Shown piece after piece: positions 55,623 through 64,000 of a DNA stretch of 64,000 bases (position 1 is its first letter; each line of letters starts with the position of its first letter). A program made the translations under genes and the position numbers. Under the pieces are notes generated by a model. That model made no database searches. It had not been told where the DNA came from and was given only the letters and a program-made list of their open reading frames with translations. The DNA is from an uncultured Christensenella sp. (GTDB lineage: Bacteria; Bacillota; Clostridia; Christensenellales; Pumilibacteraceae), in NCBI GenBank assembly GCA_910585055.1, contig CAJUBY010000003.1, positions 1 through 64,000 of the forward strand, given 5' to 3'.

Positions 55623-56528
55623 TCAACCGTCGGTCCTGTATTTTTTGGGCGCAAGCCCGGTGAATTTTTTAAACAGCTTATAAAAGTGCGACGAATCGTA
55701 AAAGCCGCAGTCCTGCGCTATGTCCGTCAGGTTTTTGTCGCCGCCGGCGAGCATTTCGCGCGCAACGTTAATCCTGAAAAAGTCGATAAAATCATTGGGC
55801 GACATGGCTGTCATTTTTTTGAAAAATCTGAAAAAACTGGACCTGCTGTAACCCGAAAGATGGGCAAGCTTTGTAATATCTATTTTTTCCGCGTAATGTT
55901 CGGTGATATACTGCATAACGTTTTGCATTGCGGAATAGTAAACGTTTTCTACTTTTACGTCGCTCGGGAATTCCCTGTAACAGCGGAACGCGGTAAACAA
56001 AAACGATACGACGTTGGATTTGATGATCTGTGCGCTTTCGGCTGCCGGATCTTTTTGCTGGCGCACGATGTTCATGCAATATCCGCACAGCTCGTCGAAG
56101 GCAGGCCCCGAAAAATTGGGTTGAAGATCGAATGCGTAGTGCATTTTCAACTGCGGATCGAATTTGAAAAGCGAATAGTATTCCTTGTTATTGAAAAACA
56201 GCGTACAATTGTCGTCAATAAATTTCTGCGTGATTATAAGATGGATCACGCTCAGTCCGCCGAGATCTATGTACCCGTGTTTAACATGGGTAGGTATCAC
56301 GAAAAAGTCGCCTTTCTCGACAAAGAATCTTTTATTGCCGAAATAATGCAGTCCGCTGCCGTCCGTGATAAGATTTATTTCGTAATAGTCGTGAGTGTGC
56401 ATACGGTTGGCATAATTTTTGTGGAATATACATTCCGCGCCGTATTTCATTAACAGCGGAAATTCTGCCGTATAATAGCATGTTTGATCGTTTTCGGGCA
56501 ATGTTTTGGGATAAGCGGCTTTATTCAT
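55623..56528 (-). CDS. AraC-family regulator, divergent from the GH127 gene
   Basis: This 301-residue protein has a cupin-like N-terminal ligand domain (HTHDYYEINLITDGSGLHYFGNKRFFVEKGDFFVIPTHVKHGY) and the paired helix-turn-helix at the end (ITKLAHLSGYSRSSFFRFFKK and DIAQDCGFYDSSHFYKLFKKFTGLAPKKYR). It should control the GH127 gene read in the other direction and itself. The start at ATG 56528 is chosen since the promoter -10 lies 6 nt upstream; the longer TTG start at 56564 would lie inside the -35 region. No ribosome site is present. Confidence 0.9.
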   Translation of the reverse strand: MNKAAYPKTLPENDQTCYYTAEFPLLMKYGAECIFHKNYANRMHTHDYYEINLITDGSGLHYFGNKRFFVEKGDFFVIPTHVKHGYIDLGGLSVIHLIITQKFIDDNCTLFFNNKEYYSLFKFDPQLKMHYAFDLQPNFSGPAFDELCGYCMNIVRQQKDPAAESAQIIKSNVVSFLFTAFRCYREFPSDVKVENVYYSAMQNVMQYITEHYAEKIDITKLAHLSGYSRSSFFRFFKKMTAMSPNDFIDFFRINVAREMLAGGDKNLTDIAQDCGFYDSSHFYKLFKKFTGLAPKKYRTDG

Positions 56529-56534
56529 GAGATA

Positions 56535-56564
56535 ATTATACCATATTTCGGTATAAGCGTACAA
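56535..56564 (-). promoter_or_regulatory. Promoter of the AraC gene, apparently leaderless
   Basis: On the minus strand TTGTAC (56564-56559), 18 bp, TATAAT (56540-56535), then 6 nt to the ATG at 56528. The inverted repeat at 56536-56556 covers the -10 and spacer. Confidence 0.72.
56536..56556. promoter_or_regulatory. Inverted repeat TTATACC-N7-GGTATAA in the divergent region
   Basis: Seven-base perfect arms (56536-56542 and 56550-56556) are 7 nt apart and overlap the AraC promoter. It is a candidate autoregulatory operator. Confidence 0.55.
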
Positions 56565-56568
56565 GTAT

Positions 56569-56596
56569 TTGACAAAATACTCTGTTAAAATATTAT
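56569..56596 (+). promoter_or_regulatory. Promoter of the GH127 gene
   Basis: TTGACA (56569-56574), 16 bp, then TATTAT (56591-56596). Its -35 starts only 5 bp from the -35 of the divergent AraC gene, so one bound regulator can affect both. Confidence 0.65.
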
Positions 56597-56640
56597 TATT
56601 CGGGGCGGATGTCCCAATTTTTATCCGTTAAGGAGATATG

Positions 56641-59600
56641 ATGAGAAACATTAAAAGATGGATCGCCGTACCGTCGGTCGCGGTCGCTGTGATTATATCT
56701 ATCGCGGTGGCGGCGGCTCTGCTTACATTCGGCGGCGCGGCATCGGCGGACGGGGCTGCCGTCGAGGTTTCGATCGTTGAATACGTGCCGGGCGCAAACG
56801 GATTCGACGGCGAAGGTTTTACGATGACAGGCAACTGGGAATTTCCGTCGGCGGCGTCGACTTGTACGGACGGCAACGCCCTGTCGTATACGGGAACGTT
56901 CACTCGGTTCGTATGGTACGGCGAAGCAAACGACAATGCCGGCGCAGTCGACGTTTACATAGACGGGATAAAGTGGGCGACCGTTAAAAACAACCGCGGC
57001 GAGAGCGGCAATATGTGCGTTATGTACACGTCCGATATGCTCGAGCGCAAAGAACATACTTTCAAGCTGGAATGCAGGGGCGGCGGCTGGATGGCGGTGA
57101 GCAAGCTGGTCGTATACGACGATCCGTTTGAGATCCCTTATTCCGAAATTATAGACGATGCCGACGAACGGTTTTCGTACACAGCGTTCGTAGCGTATAC
57201 CGATCAAAGCGGACTGTACAAAGAAACGGTACATTCCGCTCAGGAAAAGGACGCGACCGCGACGCTTACACTGGACGACGTTCGTCAGCTTACGGTGTAC
57301 GCCGACGGGAGCGGTAACAGAGGCATAGCGGATTTTTACATAGACGGCGTACTCGTGCGTTCGGTGGATATGTACAATGGCGCGGTGTCGGCGGGATCCT
57401 ATCCCGTATTCGTGTCCGATGTACTCGGCGAGGGAACACACACTCTGAAAATCGTGTGCAGAGCGGAAAGCAACAAAAACGCTACCGGGAATTGGATAGC
57501 GGTGGATAAAGTAGCGGCGTATTTTCGATCGGCGCCGCCTCCGCCGCCGGTGTATACGGATATAGACGACGCGTCACTGGGATTCGAAGGAGATGGGTGG
57601 ACGGCTTTCAACGGACTGGATGCTTCCTATTATATGAAAAGCGCGCACTCGACGGACAAAGCCGGCGCAAGCTTCAGCGTAGTGCTTAGGGGTGCGACTT
57701 CGATAAAGCTTTACGCATCCAAATCGAACGACCGCGGTACCGCCGAGATTTATCTCAACGGCGAGTATGTAGGCGACGTAGACGAATACAGCGCGGTTTA
57801 TACCGACAGCGGAGCGGTATGGGACAGCGGTCCGCTGCCGAAAGGCGAATATACGTTTAAAATGGTCACGACAGGACTCAAACAGCCGCAAAGCGGCAAT
57901 ACGTGGATAGAGATAGACAAACTGCGTGTCGAGGGCATCGAACAAGGAGACAGCATGATAATACACAGCGCAAACACTTCGTTTATTACTTATACGGCAG
58001 GCGCGACGTTAAAAGAAAACGCGGACGCGACATGCGGTAAATATGCGTCGATGTCGGTAGGCGAAGGCTTTACCGCAACGTTCCGCGGCACGGAGTGTAC
58101 GCTCGTACCGTTCGATACGGGAAAGCCGTGGACGGCGAAACTTACCGTAGACGGCGTTACAGAGACCGTTTCGTCGGCGGACGTTACGGACGCGATAACG
58201 CTTGATCTGTCGGACGCCGTTATGCACAGATTGGTTTTGACGGTTACGGAAGGCGAGTTCGGTTTGGACTGCATAACCACCGACGACACTCTGTTTGTTT
58301 CGCTGGAAGCGGATATGCGCATTAAAGCGCTGGCGGAAATAGAAGAACGCAAAAACGGCACGCGTAAGGTGTCCGATCCGTCGGACTGGACCCCGATCGC
58401 GTATTCGGCGGAAAAACCGACGGGCGGCGTCACGCTTTCGGGCGGAGTGCTCGGCGATATGTTCGGCAAAAACACCCGGTATTTCAAAGACAGTATCAAA
58501 AAACAAAATTACGTAGACGTTACGGAATGGTGGGTGTCCACATTGCAAAACTCCAATGAAGGAAGGATCCTCGCCGGACTGGGTAATACGCTAAATTGGA
58601 TAGACGTTCCGGAGTTCGAGACCGAGCTTGCCGCATTGCTGCAAAGGATACGCGCGCGTCAGCTTGCATACGGAAACGGTTATGCTCTTTCGTACGACGA
58701 GAGCGTGCTCGGCGGCAATACCGATCCGTCGGCGGACGAGCGCAGAAATTACGACAGAGCGATGTTCGTAAAGGGGCTTGTGCTTGCCGGAAATTATTAC
58801 GACAATAAAGGCGTTGCCGTTAAGGACAATCTCGCATATACCGTGCTCCGCGAATTTACCGATTGGTACAACTACAACGAAAACAAATACGGCGAAAAAA
58901 TGCTGGAGGGCGTGGTAGGAGTTCAAGGTCATCCCGCAAGCACGCATACGTACTTTACGCCCGTCGGCAAGACCGAAGATATGACGTATGCCGAGCTGTG
59001 TTACATACAGGATTGGTGGATCGAATATCTTACCGACGGGATCCCCGAAGCGGTCTATAAATATCCGCTCAACCGTCCGCACAATTACCTTATGACCGGA
59101 ATGGATTCCTATATCGACCACTACCGCGCCACCGGCGATAAAAAATATCTCGATGCATGTCTCGGATATTGGAACATAATGCACGAATATTTTATGCACG
59201 AAGGCGGCGCTGCGGCGATCTGCGAGTTCAACACGTATCTTCCCGGTTCGCGTCATCTCGACAGCGCAAATCATACCGGCGAGCTATGCGGCACGGCGTT
59301 TTGGATCGACTACAATTATAAACTTTTGCAGCTGTTCCCCGACGAAGAAAAATACGCGCTGGAAGTCGAAAAAGGGATATACAACATAATGCGCGGAGCG
59401 CAAGACCCGGACGGCAAACTGCGTTACCACCAACGTTACAACGGCAAGATCGAAGTCGCGCTCAACACAAACACGTGTTGCGAGATAAACGGATCCAATC
59501 TTCTGTCTAGACTGCCCGAGTTTGTGTATCTCATTAACGACGGCGGAGTGCGTATAAATCTTTACGACGGCTCGGCATTGGACGTTACGCGTAACGGTAA

Positions 59601-61161
59601 GCGGTTCGCGCTGACGCAAACGGCGGATATTTTAAAAAGCGATAAAAGCGTCGTAACGGTAACGGGCGATGCGATGAAACTGACGCTCCGCGTTCCGTCC
59701 TGGTGTAAGAGCTTCGGCATTGCCGTCAACGGCAATAAATACGACGGGAACTTGCCGAGCGGCGGCGGATACGTAACGCTCGATGTCGAGAACGGCGACG
59801 TTGTGGAGATCACGGCGGAAAAAGAGTTAACGGCCGTGGATTACGACGGTGCCACTCAGGTGGAGAACAAGACGCGTCACGCTTTTATGTACGGACCCGT
59901 GCTGATGGCGGCGGTCGTCGACTCGGACAGTAATTACGACTTTAAGTTCACCGTGCACGGCAAGGACACAGACGGTACCGACGAGTACGCGATAGATACC
60001 GATATGTCGCTCGACGATTTTATGTCCAAATTAGAACCGCTCGGCAACGGGCGTTGGGCGTATAACGAAAACGGTGAGCAACCTTTTAAACTTATACCGT
60101 ACGGCGAACTGGAGCGCGATATGTTCTTTTCGGCATATCCGCTGTTCGGGCATACCGAAGAACAGCCGCTGCCGCCTGTCGATACCGTGACGGGGAATAC
60201 AAAGAACATAACGTTCGATACTGCGGACGGATTAAAAGAATTCGAACAGTATTCTTCGTCGCCGCAATACGGCGCAACGGTAAAGGACGGCGCGCTCGTA
60301 ACGTCGGCAGGCGCGGAACAGAAATTTATGTTGAGCGGCTTATACGATAACGGCGAAATATCCGTCAGACTTAAACTCAAGCTCGCGCGCGGACGTGCGG
60401 TCAACGCCGGCATATACTTCAACGCGTCGCACGCCGGCGACGGTCGGGATAAGATAAACGCCTTGAATCTGCAGGCGGAGAGCGACGGCAATACCGTAAA
60501 GCTCAATCTGTACGAGTTCGGCGCGCAAGACGGATATATCGGGTCGGTCTGCACGGGCGCGGCGCGGTATTTGACGGGGAATATTCTGGAATTGGAGCTT
60601 GTAATAAAGGACAGGACAGTAAAAGGGTATATCAACGGCGCGCTTTCTTTGGAAAAGGAGTTTGGCGAAACGCTGGGGCTAAACCGTGTCGGCATAAGAT
60701 CGATGATGGCTCAAACCGAAATAATAGGTTTTTCGGTAACAAATTCGCAGGTCCGTCTGCCCGATCCCGACGAAGGAAAGACTTGCAAAGTCGTCGTATA
60801 TAACGGAAACACCGTCGTGTTCGATAAAACCGTCGAGCGAGGGACCGCTGTCGTATTCGTGCCGCTCCAAGCCGAAGGATATACTTTTGCCGGACTTTTC
60901 GCCGACGCCGAGTTCGGTACGCCTGCCCAAATGCCTGAGTCCGTCACGGAAGACATCACTCTGTACGCCAAGTACGACAAAATTCCGGGCGACACGGACG
61001 GACCCGAAACGCCCGGCGTCGCTTTGTCCGGCGGCGGACTTTCATCCGCGGCTGTCGCGGCGATAGCATGCGTTGCGGAAGCGGCGGTGTTTGCGCTCGG
61101 AGTAGCGGCGTATATTTCGATCAGTAAAAAACGCAAGACCGAACGCACGGAAAATAAATAA
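56641..61161 (+). CDS. Membrane-anchored GH127 (beta-L-arabinofuranosidase-type) enzyme
   Basis: This 1506-residue surface protein has a signal peptide (to about residue 35). Three related beta-sandwich modules follow (about 40-165, 168-300 and 305-440; each with a VDVYIDG- or IYLNG-like strand). The GH127 barrel spans about 555-1180: Glu862 in CEFNTYLP fits the acid/base, and the zinc-cysteine site is Glu881-Leu-Cys883 with Cys946 and Cys947 (TCCEING), as in the family where one Cys is the nucleophile. A LamG-like module (about 1180-1370), an InlB-type repeat (about 1379-1450) and a C-terminal helix (about 1468-1490) with a basic tail anchor it. It should release beta-linked L-arabinofuranose from plant glycans or glycoproteins. 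AGGAG at 56631 favours ATG 56641; ATG 56638 is adjacent. Confidence 0.88.
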   Translation: MRNIKRWIAVPSVAVAVIISIAVAAALLTFGGAASADGAAVEVSIVEYVPGANGFDGEGFTMTGNWEFPSAASTCTDGNALSYTGTFTRFVWYGEANDNAGAVDVYIDGIKWATVKNNRGESGNMCVMYTSDMLERKEHTFKLECRGGGWMAVSKLVVYDDPFEIPYSEIIDDADERFSYTAFVAYTDQSGLYKETVHSAQEKDATATLTLDDVRQLTVYADGSGNRGIADFYIDGVLVRSVDMYNGAVSAGSYPVFVSDVLGEGTHTLKIVCRAESNKNATGNWIAVDKVAAYFRSAPPPPPVYTDIDDASLGFEGDGWTAFNGLDASYYMKSAHSTDKAGASFSVVLRGATSIKLYASKSNDRGTAEIYLNGEYVGDVDEYSAVYTDSGAVWDSGPLPKGEYTFKMVTTGLKQPQSGNTWIEIDKLRVEGIEQGDSMIIHSANTSFITYTAGATLKENADATCGKYASMSVGEGFTATFRGTECTLVPFDTGKPWTAKLTVDGVTETVSSADVTDAITLDLSDAVMHRLVLTVTEGEFGLDCITTDDTLFVSLEADMRIKALAEIEERKNGTRKVSDPSDWTPIAYSAEKPTGGVTLSGGVLGDMFGKNTRYFKDSIKKQNYVDVTEWWVSTLQNSNEGRILAGLGNTLNWIDVPEFETELAALLQRIRARQLAYGNGYALSYDESVLGGNTDPSADERRNYDRAMFVKGLVLAGNYYDNKGVAVKDNLAYTVLREFTDWYNYNENKYGEKMLEGVVGVQGHPASTHTYFTPVGKTEDMTYAELCYIQDWWIEYLTDGIPEAVYKYPLNRPHNYLMTGMDSYIDHYRATGDKKYLDACLGYWNIMHEYFMHEGGAAAICEFNTYLPGSRHLDSANHTGELCGTAFWIDYNYKLLQLFPDEEKYALEVEKGIYNIMRGAQDPDGKLRYHQRYNGKIEVALNTNTCCEINGSNLLSRLPEFVYLINDGGVRINLYDGSALDVTRNGKRFALTQTADILKSDKSVVTVTGDAMKLTLRVPSWCKSFGIAVNGNKYDGNLPSGGGYVTLDVENGDVVEITAEKELTAVDYDGATQVENKTRHAFMYGPVLMAAVVDSDSNYDFKFTVHGKDTDGTDEYAIDTDMSLDDFMSKLEPLGNGRWAYNENGEQPFKLIPYGELERDMFFSAYPLFGHTEEQPLPPVDTVTGNTKNITFDTADGLKEFEQYSSSPQYGATVKDGALVTSAGAEQKFMLSGLYDNGEISVRLKLKLARGRAVNAGIYFNASHAGDGRDKINALNLQAESDGNTVKLNLYEFGAQDGYIGSVCTGAARYLTGNILELELVIKDRTVKGYINGALSLEKEFGETLGLNRVGIRSMMAQTEIIGFSVTNSQVRLPDPDEGKTCKVVVYNGNTVVFDKTVERGTAVVFVPLQAEGYTFAGLFADAEFGTPAQMPESVTEDITLYAKYDKIPGDTDGPETPGVALSGGGLSSAAVAAIACVAEAAVFALGVAAYISISKKRKTERTENK

Positions 61162-61178
61162 GATCGACGTACATAAAA

Positions 61179-61214
61179 AAGCGCTCCGAAAACAAAAAAA
61201 CTTTCGGGGCGCTT
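61179..61214 (-). terminator. Terminator of the minus-strand AraC gene
   Basis: A 13-pair stem (61179-61191 with 61202-61214, one G-U) is preceded by AAAAA on plus, which reads as the U-run on minus. It may also trim the GH127 transcript from the other side. Confidence 0.72.
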
Positions 61215-61322
61215 AACGTCGATGCGTACTCGGCTACGCGGTTTTGCCGCGCGCGGATTTTAGTTGACAGTGGATAATTCATCCTTTGCCGTGTGTGTCT
61301 GTTGGGAACGCACGTACGTCGA

Positions 61323-62168
61323 TTATTTGTTTCCGGAGTATTTTTTTCGGTACGCGCTGGGCGTTTGCCCCGTGTATTTTTTAAAGTTGTTTATAAAATG
61401 CGACGGCGCATCGTAACCTACTTCTTGCGCCACGGTCAGTATATTCATGTCGGTGTTTTGAAGCAGGGAACAAGCGTAGCTCATTCGTCGCGCTACCGTG
61501 TATTTTACTATTGTCTGACCGGTCAGTTTTTTAAAAGCGTCTATAAGTATTACGGGCGATACCGGATAATTTTTATAAATTTCGGAAATATTCGTGTCCA
61601 AGCATTCGAGATCGTCAATACGCGTTTGAAGATCGGCGGCGTAGTGTTCCACTCTGTTGAACCCGTCGGTCTTTTTGAATTTAAGATCGAACAGTACGGC
61701 GACCGATGCGAGAAAAAGTCGTATTATCTTGTTACGCTTGTTTTCGTCTATAACGAATTTAAGTTTATCGGACAGCGATACCAAATAATCGTATTCTGTC
61801 TGTTCCAATGCGACTGCGATAAAAACGTCGCCGTCGAGCTGTTCGGCGAGCGGACCGGAGTACAGTTCGGTACAAATATGGAACATGTCCGGAACTACCG
61901 AAAGATTAAACAACAGCGGTCTGTCCGAAGTGATACCGTGCGTTATCCTGTGATAGCGGTGCATGGGGATAAGATACACGCAATTCCGATCGAGCTTTTC
62001 TGTCTTGCCGTCGTACAGCTGATAAAGTCCGTCCGTAAGCGGCAGGAATATTTCGTAATAATCGACATGACAGTGATGATCGGTAGCTGTATCGTTCCAC
62101 CAATGCGTGTCGTAAGGCAGGTCGGGTCTTGCGAAAGTATATTTTGCCGTGTAATCGAGTTTTTTCAT
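61323..62168 (-). CDS. AraC-family regulator
   Basis: This 281-residue protein has a cupin-like ligand domain with HHCHVDYYEIFLPLTDGLYQLYDGK and the paired helix-turn-helix VILIDAFKKLTGQTIVKYTVARRMSYACSLL, then ILTVAQEVGYDAPSHFINNFKKYTGQTPSAYRKKY. It lies divergent from the lipoprotein gene at 62353, which it probably controls. Promoter: TTGACA-17-TATATT on minus (62216-62221 and 62193-62198), leaving a leader of about 17 nt without ribosome site. Confidence 0.92.
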   Translation of the reverse strand: MKKLDYTAKYTFARPDLPYDTHWWNDTATDHHCHVDYYEIFLPLTDGLYQLYDGKTEKLDRNCVYLIPMHRYHRITHGITSDRPLLFNLSVVPDMFHICTELYSGPLAEQLDGDVFIAVALEQTEYDYLVSLSDKLKFVIDENKRNKIIRLFLASVAVLFDLKFKKTDGFNRVEHYAADLQTRIDDLECLDTNISEIYKNYPVSPVILIDAFKKLTGQTIVKYTVARRMSYACSLLQNTDMNILTVAQEVGYDAPSHFINNFKKYTGQTPSAYRKKYSGNK

Positions 62169-62192
62169 ATTTTAAACGCTGTACGTACTTTT

Positions 62193-62221
62193 AATATATA
62201 GACATTACGCAGTATTGTCAA
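62193..62221 (-). promoter_or_regulatory. Promoter of the second AraC gene
   Basis: On minus TTGACA (62221-62216), 17 bp, TATATT (62198-62193). It is followed by a short leader without Shine-Dalgarno sequence before ATG 62168. Confidence 0.78.
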
Positions 62222-62265
62222 ACGAATGCGGTTAAAAAAACGGCAACTTTTTTTAAAATTCGGAT

Positions 62266-62295
62266 TTGAAAACGGGTCGCGTCGTGTTGTATAAT
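62266..62295 (+). promoter_or_regulatory. Promoter of the InlB-repeat lipoprotein gene
   Basis: TTGAAA (62266-62271), 18 bp, TATAAT (62290-62295). Confidence 0.72.
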
Positions 62296-62306
62296 GTATA
62301 CACGAC
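62281..62306. promoter_or_regulatory. Inverted repeat around the -10 box
   Basis: GTCGTGT (62281-62287) and ACACGAC (62300-62306) are perfect inverted copies flanking the TATAAT, so a protein bound here would block or place the polymerase. Confidence 0.6.
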
Positions 62307-62352
62307 ACAGTCCGTACGGACGGCGTGTAAATAAAATCTGAGAGGAAAATGT

Positions 62353-64000
62353 ATGAAGAGAATTTTTGCGGCTTTGGCGGCGGTGCTGCTTGCGTTCGGC
62401 ATAGCGGCATGCGGTTCGCCCGACGGAGATAAGGGCAAGTACGAAGTCAATTACCGCATAGCGGGCGAGATCGTACATACGGTGGAAACGGAGGGCGTTT
62501 TGGAAGCGTGGACTCCGGATGTCAAGACAGGACACGCCTTTGACGGCTGGTATATCGCATCCGACTGCACTGGCGATAAGTTTACCGCGACAAAGGTGAG
62601 CAAGGACACAGATCTATACGGTAAGTACGTGCCTATCGAATATACAGTGACTTTGAATGTGGACGGGACCGTAACTACAGTTACCGCGGCGTACGGCACT
62701 TCTGCCGTACTGCCTGATCCCGATCCCGTTACCGGGCACACTTTCGACGGTTGGTACACCGTAGAGACGTGCGACGGGGACAAATACGACGAGGATACGC
62801 CGATCACGGGCGATATCGATCTGTTCGGTACTTTCAAGCCTGTCGAATACACGGTAACGCTCGATATAGACGGCAAAAAAACAATGATCAAAGCAGATCA
62901 CGGTACGGTCGCCGAGCTGCCTACCCCCGACTCCGAAATCGGGCACACCTTCGACGGCTGGTATACGGATAAGAACTGCACGGTCAAGTACGACGAGCAA
63001 ACGACGGTCACGGGGAATTTGAACCTTTACGGTAAGTATAACGCCAACACGTACACCGTCACGCTCAACGTGGACGGACAAAAAACGACCGTTACGGCAA
63101 AGTACGGCTCGGCGGCGACGATACCGCAGCAAACCGTAAGACCGGGTTATACATTTGACGGCTGGTACCGTAAATCGGACTTTACGGGCGAAAAATATAT
63201 GACCGATACGGTCGTTACCGAAGATGTGGAAATTTACGGAAGATACAGGCTTATGTATTCGGCGTCGTCCGAAACCGCGGATAACAAAGCGACGCTTGCC
63301 GCCGACGGAAACGACGAAACGTTTTGGAAAGCCGCGCAGGAAGGGGAAAGCTCGCTTACCGTCGATCTTTTGAGCGTTTCGGACGTGCGGACCGTAACAC
63401 AGAAATTTGCGGAGGCCGCGGAATGGGACTTTCGGATATTCGGTTCGCTCGATAAAACCGGATGGGCGCCGTTTGCGGATTGCTCCAAGGAAACGGCGGA
63501 CGATACGTATACCGTTACCGTAAACGGATTTTTCAGATACATAAAGCTCGTCGTGTACAATGCAGATAAGTTTGCGTCGTCGTGCGAGTTTTCGGTCGGC
63601 ACTGCGGATATGAATAACGGCACCAATATATCGCTCGGAATGAAGGCAAATGCCAGCAGTTGGCAAGCTGCCTGCGTTGCCGAATACGCATGCGACGGCG
63701 ATTACGGCAATATATACTGCGCCAACGACAGCAATATGGGGCATTGGTGGTCGATAGAATGGAGTTATATGTGCTATGTGACTTATATCGACATATATAT
63801 GCCATCGCCCGCAGGCGAGTACACTTATTATATCGAAAAGAGGACTGCGGACGGCAACTTTGTCAAAGTAGTAGACGGTACGTTCGAGCATGAGATAGAT
63901 AAGCCTTACCGACACGAGATAAACGGCGAATCGAGCGCGTTTGTATTGCATTTCGTTCAAACGCCGGGTTGGAACGCTTTGCAGGAAGTCAACGTTTACG
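62353..64000 (+). CDS. Lipoprotein with InlB repeats and F5/8-type modules, cut by window end
   Basis: At least 549 residues; the frame is still open at the edge. Signal MKRIFAALAAVLLAFGIAA and lipobox AAC (Cys20) show a surface lipoprotein. Four InlB/Listeria-Bacteroides repeats follow (about 28-305), each with a GHTFDGWY or similar core and a closing DLYGKY-like strand, then a discoidin-like module (about 308-415, with ADGNDETFWKA) and a second one starting near 420 (GDYGNIYCANDSNMGHWW). These parts usually lie in front of or behind a glycan enzyme; the catalytic part, if any, lies beyond the window. AGAGGAAAAT precedes the ATG. Confidence 0.87.
   Translation, partial: MKRIFAALAAVLLAFGIAACGSPDGDKGKYEVNYRIAGEIVHTVETEGVLEAWTPDVKTGHAFDGWYIASDCTGDKFTATKVSKDTDLYGKYVPIEYTVTLNVDGTVTTVTAAYGTSAVLPDPDPVTGHTFDGWYTVETCDGDKYDEDTPITGDIDLFGTFKPVEYTVTLDIDGKKTMIKADHGTVAELPTPDSEIGHTFDGWYTDKNCTVKYDEQTTVTGNLNLYGKYNANTYTVTLNVDGQKTTVTAKYGSAATIPQQTVRPGYTFDGWYRKSDFTGEKYMTDTVVTEDVEIYGRYRLMYSASSETADNKATLAADGNDETFWKAAQEGESSLTVDLLSVSDVRTVTQKFAEAAEWDFRIFGSLDKTGWAPFADCSKETADDTYTVTVNGFFRYIKLVVYNADKFASSCEFSVGTADMNNGTNISLGMKANASSWQAACVAEYACDGDYGNIYCANDSNMGHWWSIEWSYMCYVTYIDIYMPSPAGEYTYYIEKRTADGNFVKVVDGTFEHEIDKPYRHEINGESSAFVLHFVQTPGWNALQEVNVY

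Noticed and set aside
1..64000. CRISPR arrays, tRNA or rRNA genes, prophage or conjugative modules
   Set aside because: No regularly spaced repeats, no cloverleaf-like sequence and no phage or transfer proteins were seen; the only mobile trace is the IS3 remnant.

Overview
The window reads as chromosomal DNA of an anaerobic, glycan-degrading Bacillota, most likely an uncultured gut-type Clostridia. The evidence is the Firmicutes-style S10-spc-alpha ribosomal order, which includes secY-adk-map, a KOW protein and infA, together with a zinc-type S14, a DUF1540 protein, a YyaC-type sporulation protein, and large lipoproteins and membrane-anchored glycan enzymes. The lineage is an inference. No rRNA, tRNA or CRISPR array was seen. 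Coding density is high, stops are standard, and ATA is a common Ile codon.

Region 1 (about 0.6-23.1 kb) is a carbohydrate-use locus. A consensus promoter with two identical 14-bp LacI-type operators spaced 63 bp apart drives a cytoplasmic GH43 enzyme and a lipoprotein of about 2480 residues that carries an SGNH esterase and many carbohydrate-binding-like modules. A LacI regulator, a sugar-binding lipoprotein, two ABC permeases and a lipid-anchored GH43 follow. Next is a tightly coupled four-gene unit of three poorly known membrane proteins and a MalK-like ATPase with an altered D-loop and a long, unusual C-terminus. This ATPase is the obvious energy source for the permeases, which have none of their own. 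A purine-rich noncoding tract and a three-repeat lipoprotein close the region. GH43 and, further on, GH127 point to arabinose-containing plant polysaccharides.

Region 2 (23.1-39.9 kb) is the complete ribosomal supercluster from rpsJ to rplQ, behind a perfect consensus promoter with a structured leader and ending in a strong terminator. L24 has a Lys/Ala-rich tail, L5 has a similar N-terminal extension, L17 is enlarged, and three unusually long gaps interrupt the order.

Region 3 (39.9-41.6 kb) is gene debris: a decayed IS3-type transposase, a fragment of a beta-sandwich domain on the minus strand, and the C-terminus of an AraC regulator.

Region 4 (41.6-55.6 kb) holds a membrane-anchored transglutaminase-like surface protein, a GNAT plus an unknown partner, a two-motif DUF1540 protein, membrane proteins (a polytopic YybS-like one, a CvpA-like one and a TspO-like one), a YyaC-like sporulation protein, two proteins of unknown function and asnS. 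Several genes here lack a Shine-Dalgarno sequence, and four have a -10-like hexamer exactly 6 nt before the ATG, which suggests leaderless mRNAs.

Region 5 (55.6 kb to the end) is a second glycan locus: an AraC regulator divergent from a 1506-residue membrane-anchored GH127, with an inverted repeat between them, then another AraC regulator divergent from a lipoprotein with InlB-type and F5/8-type modules that runs off the end of the window.
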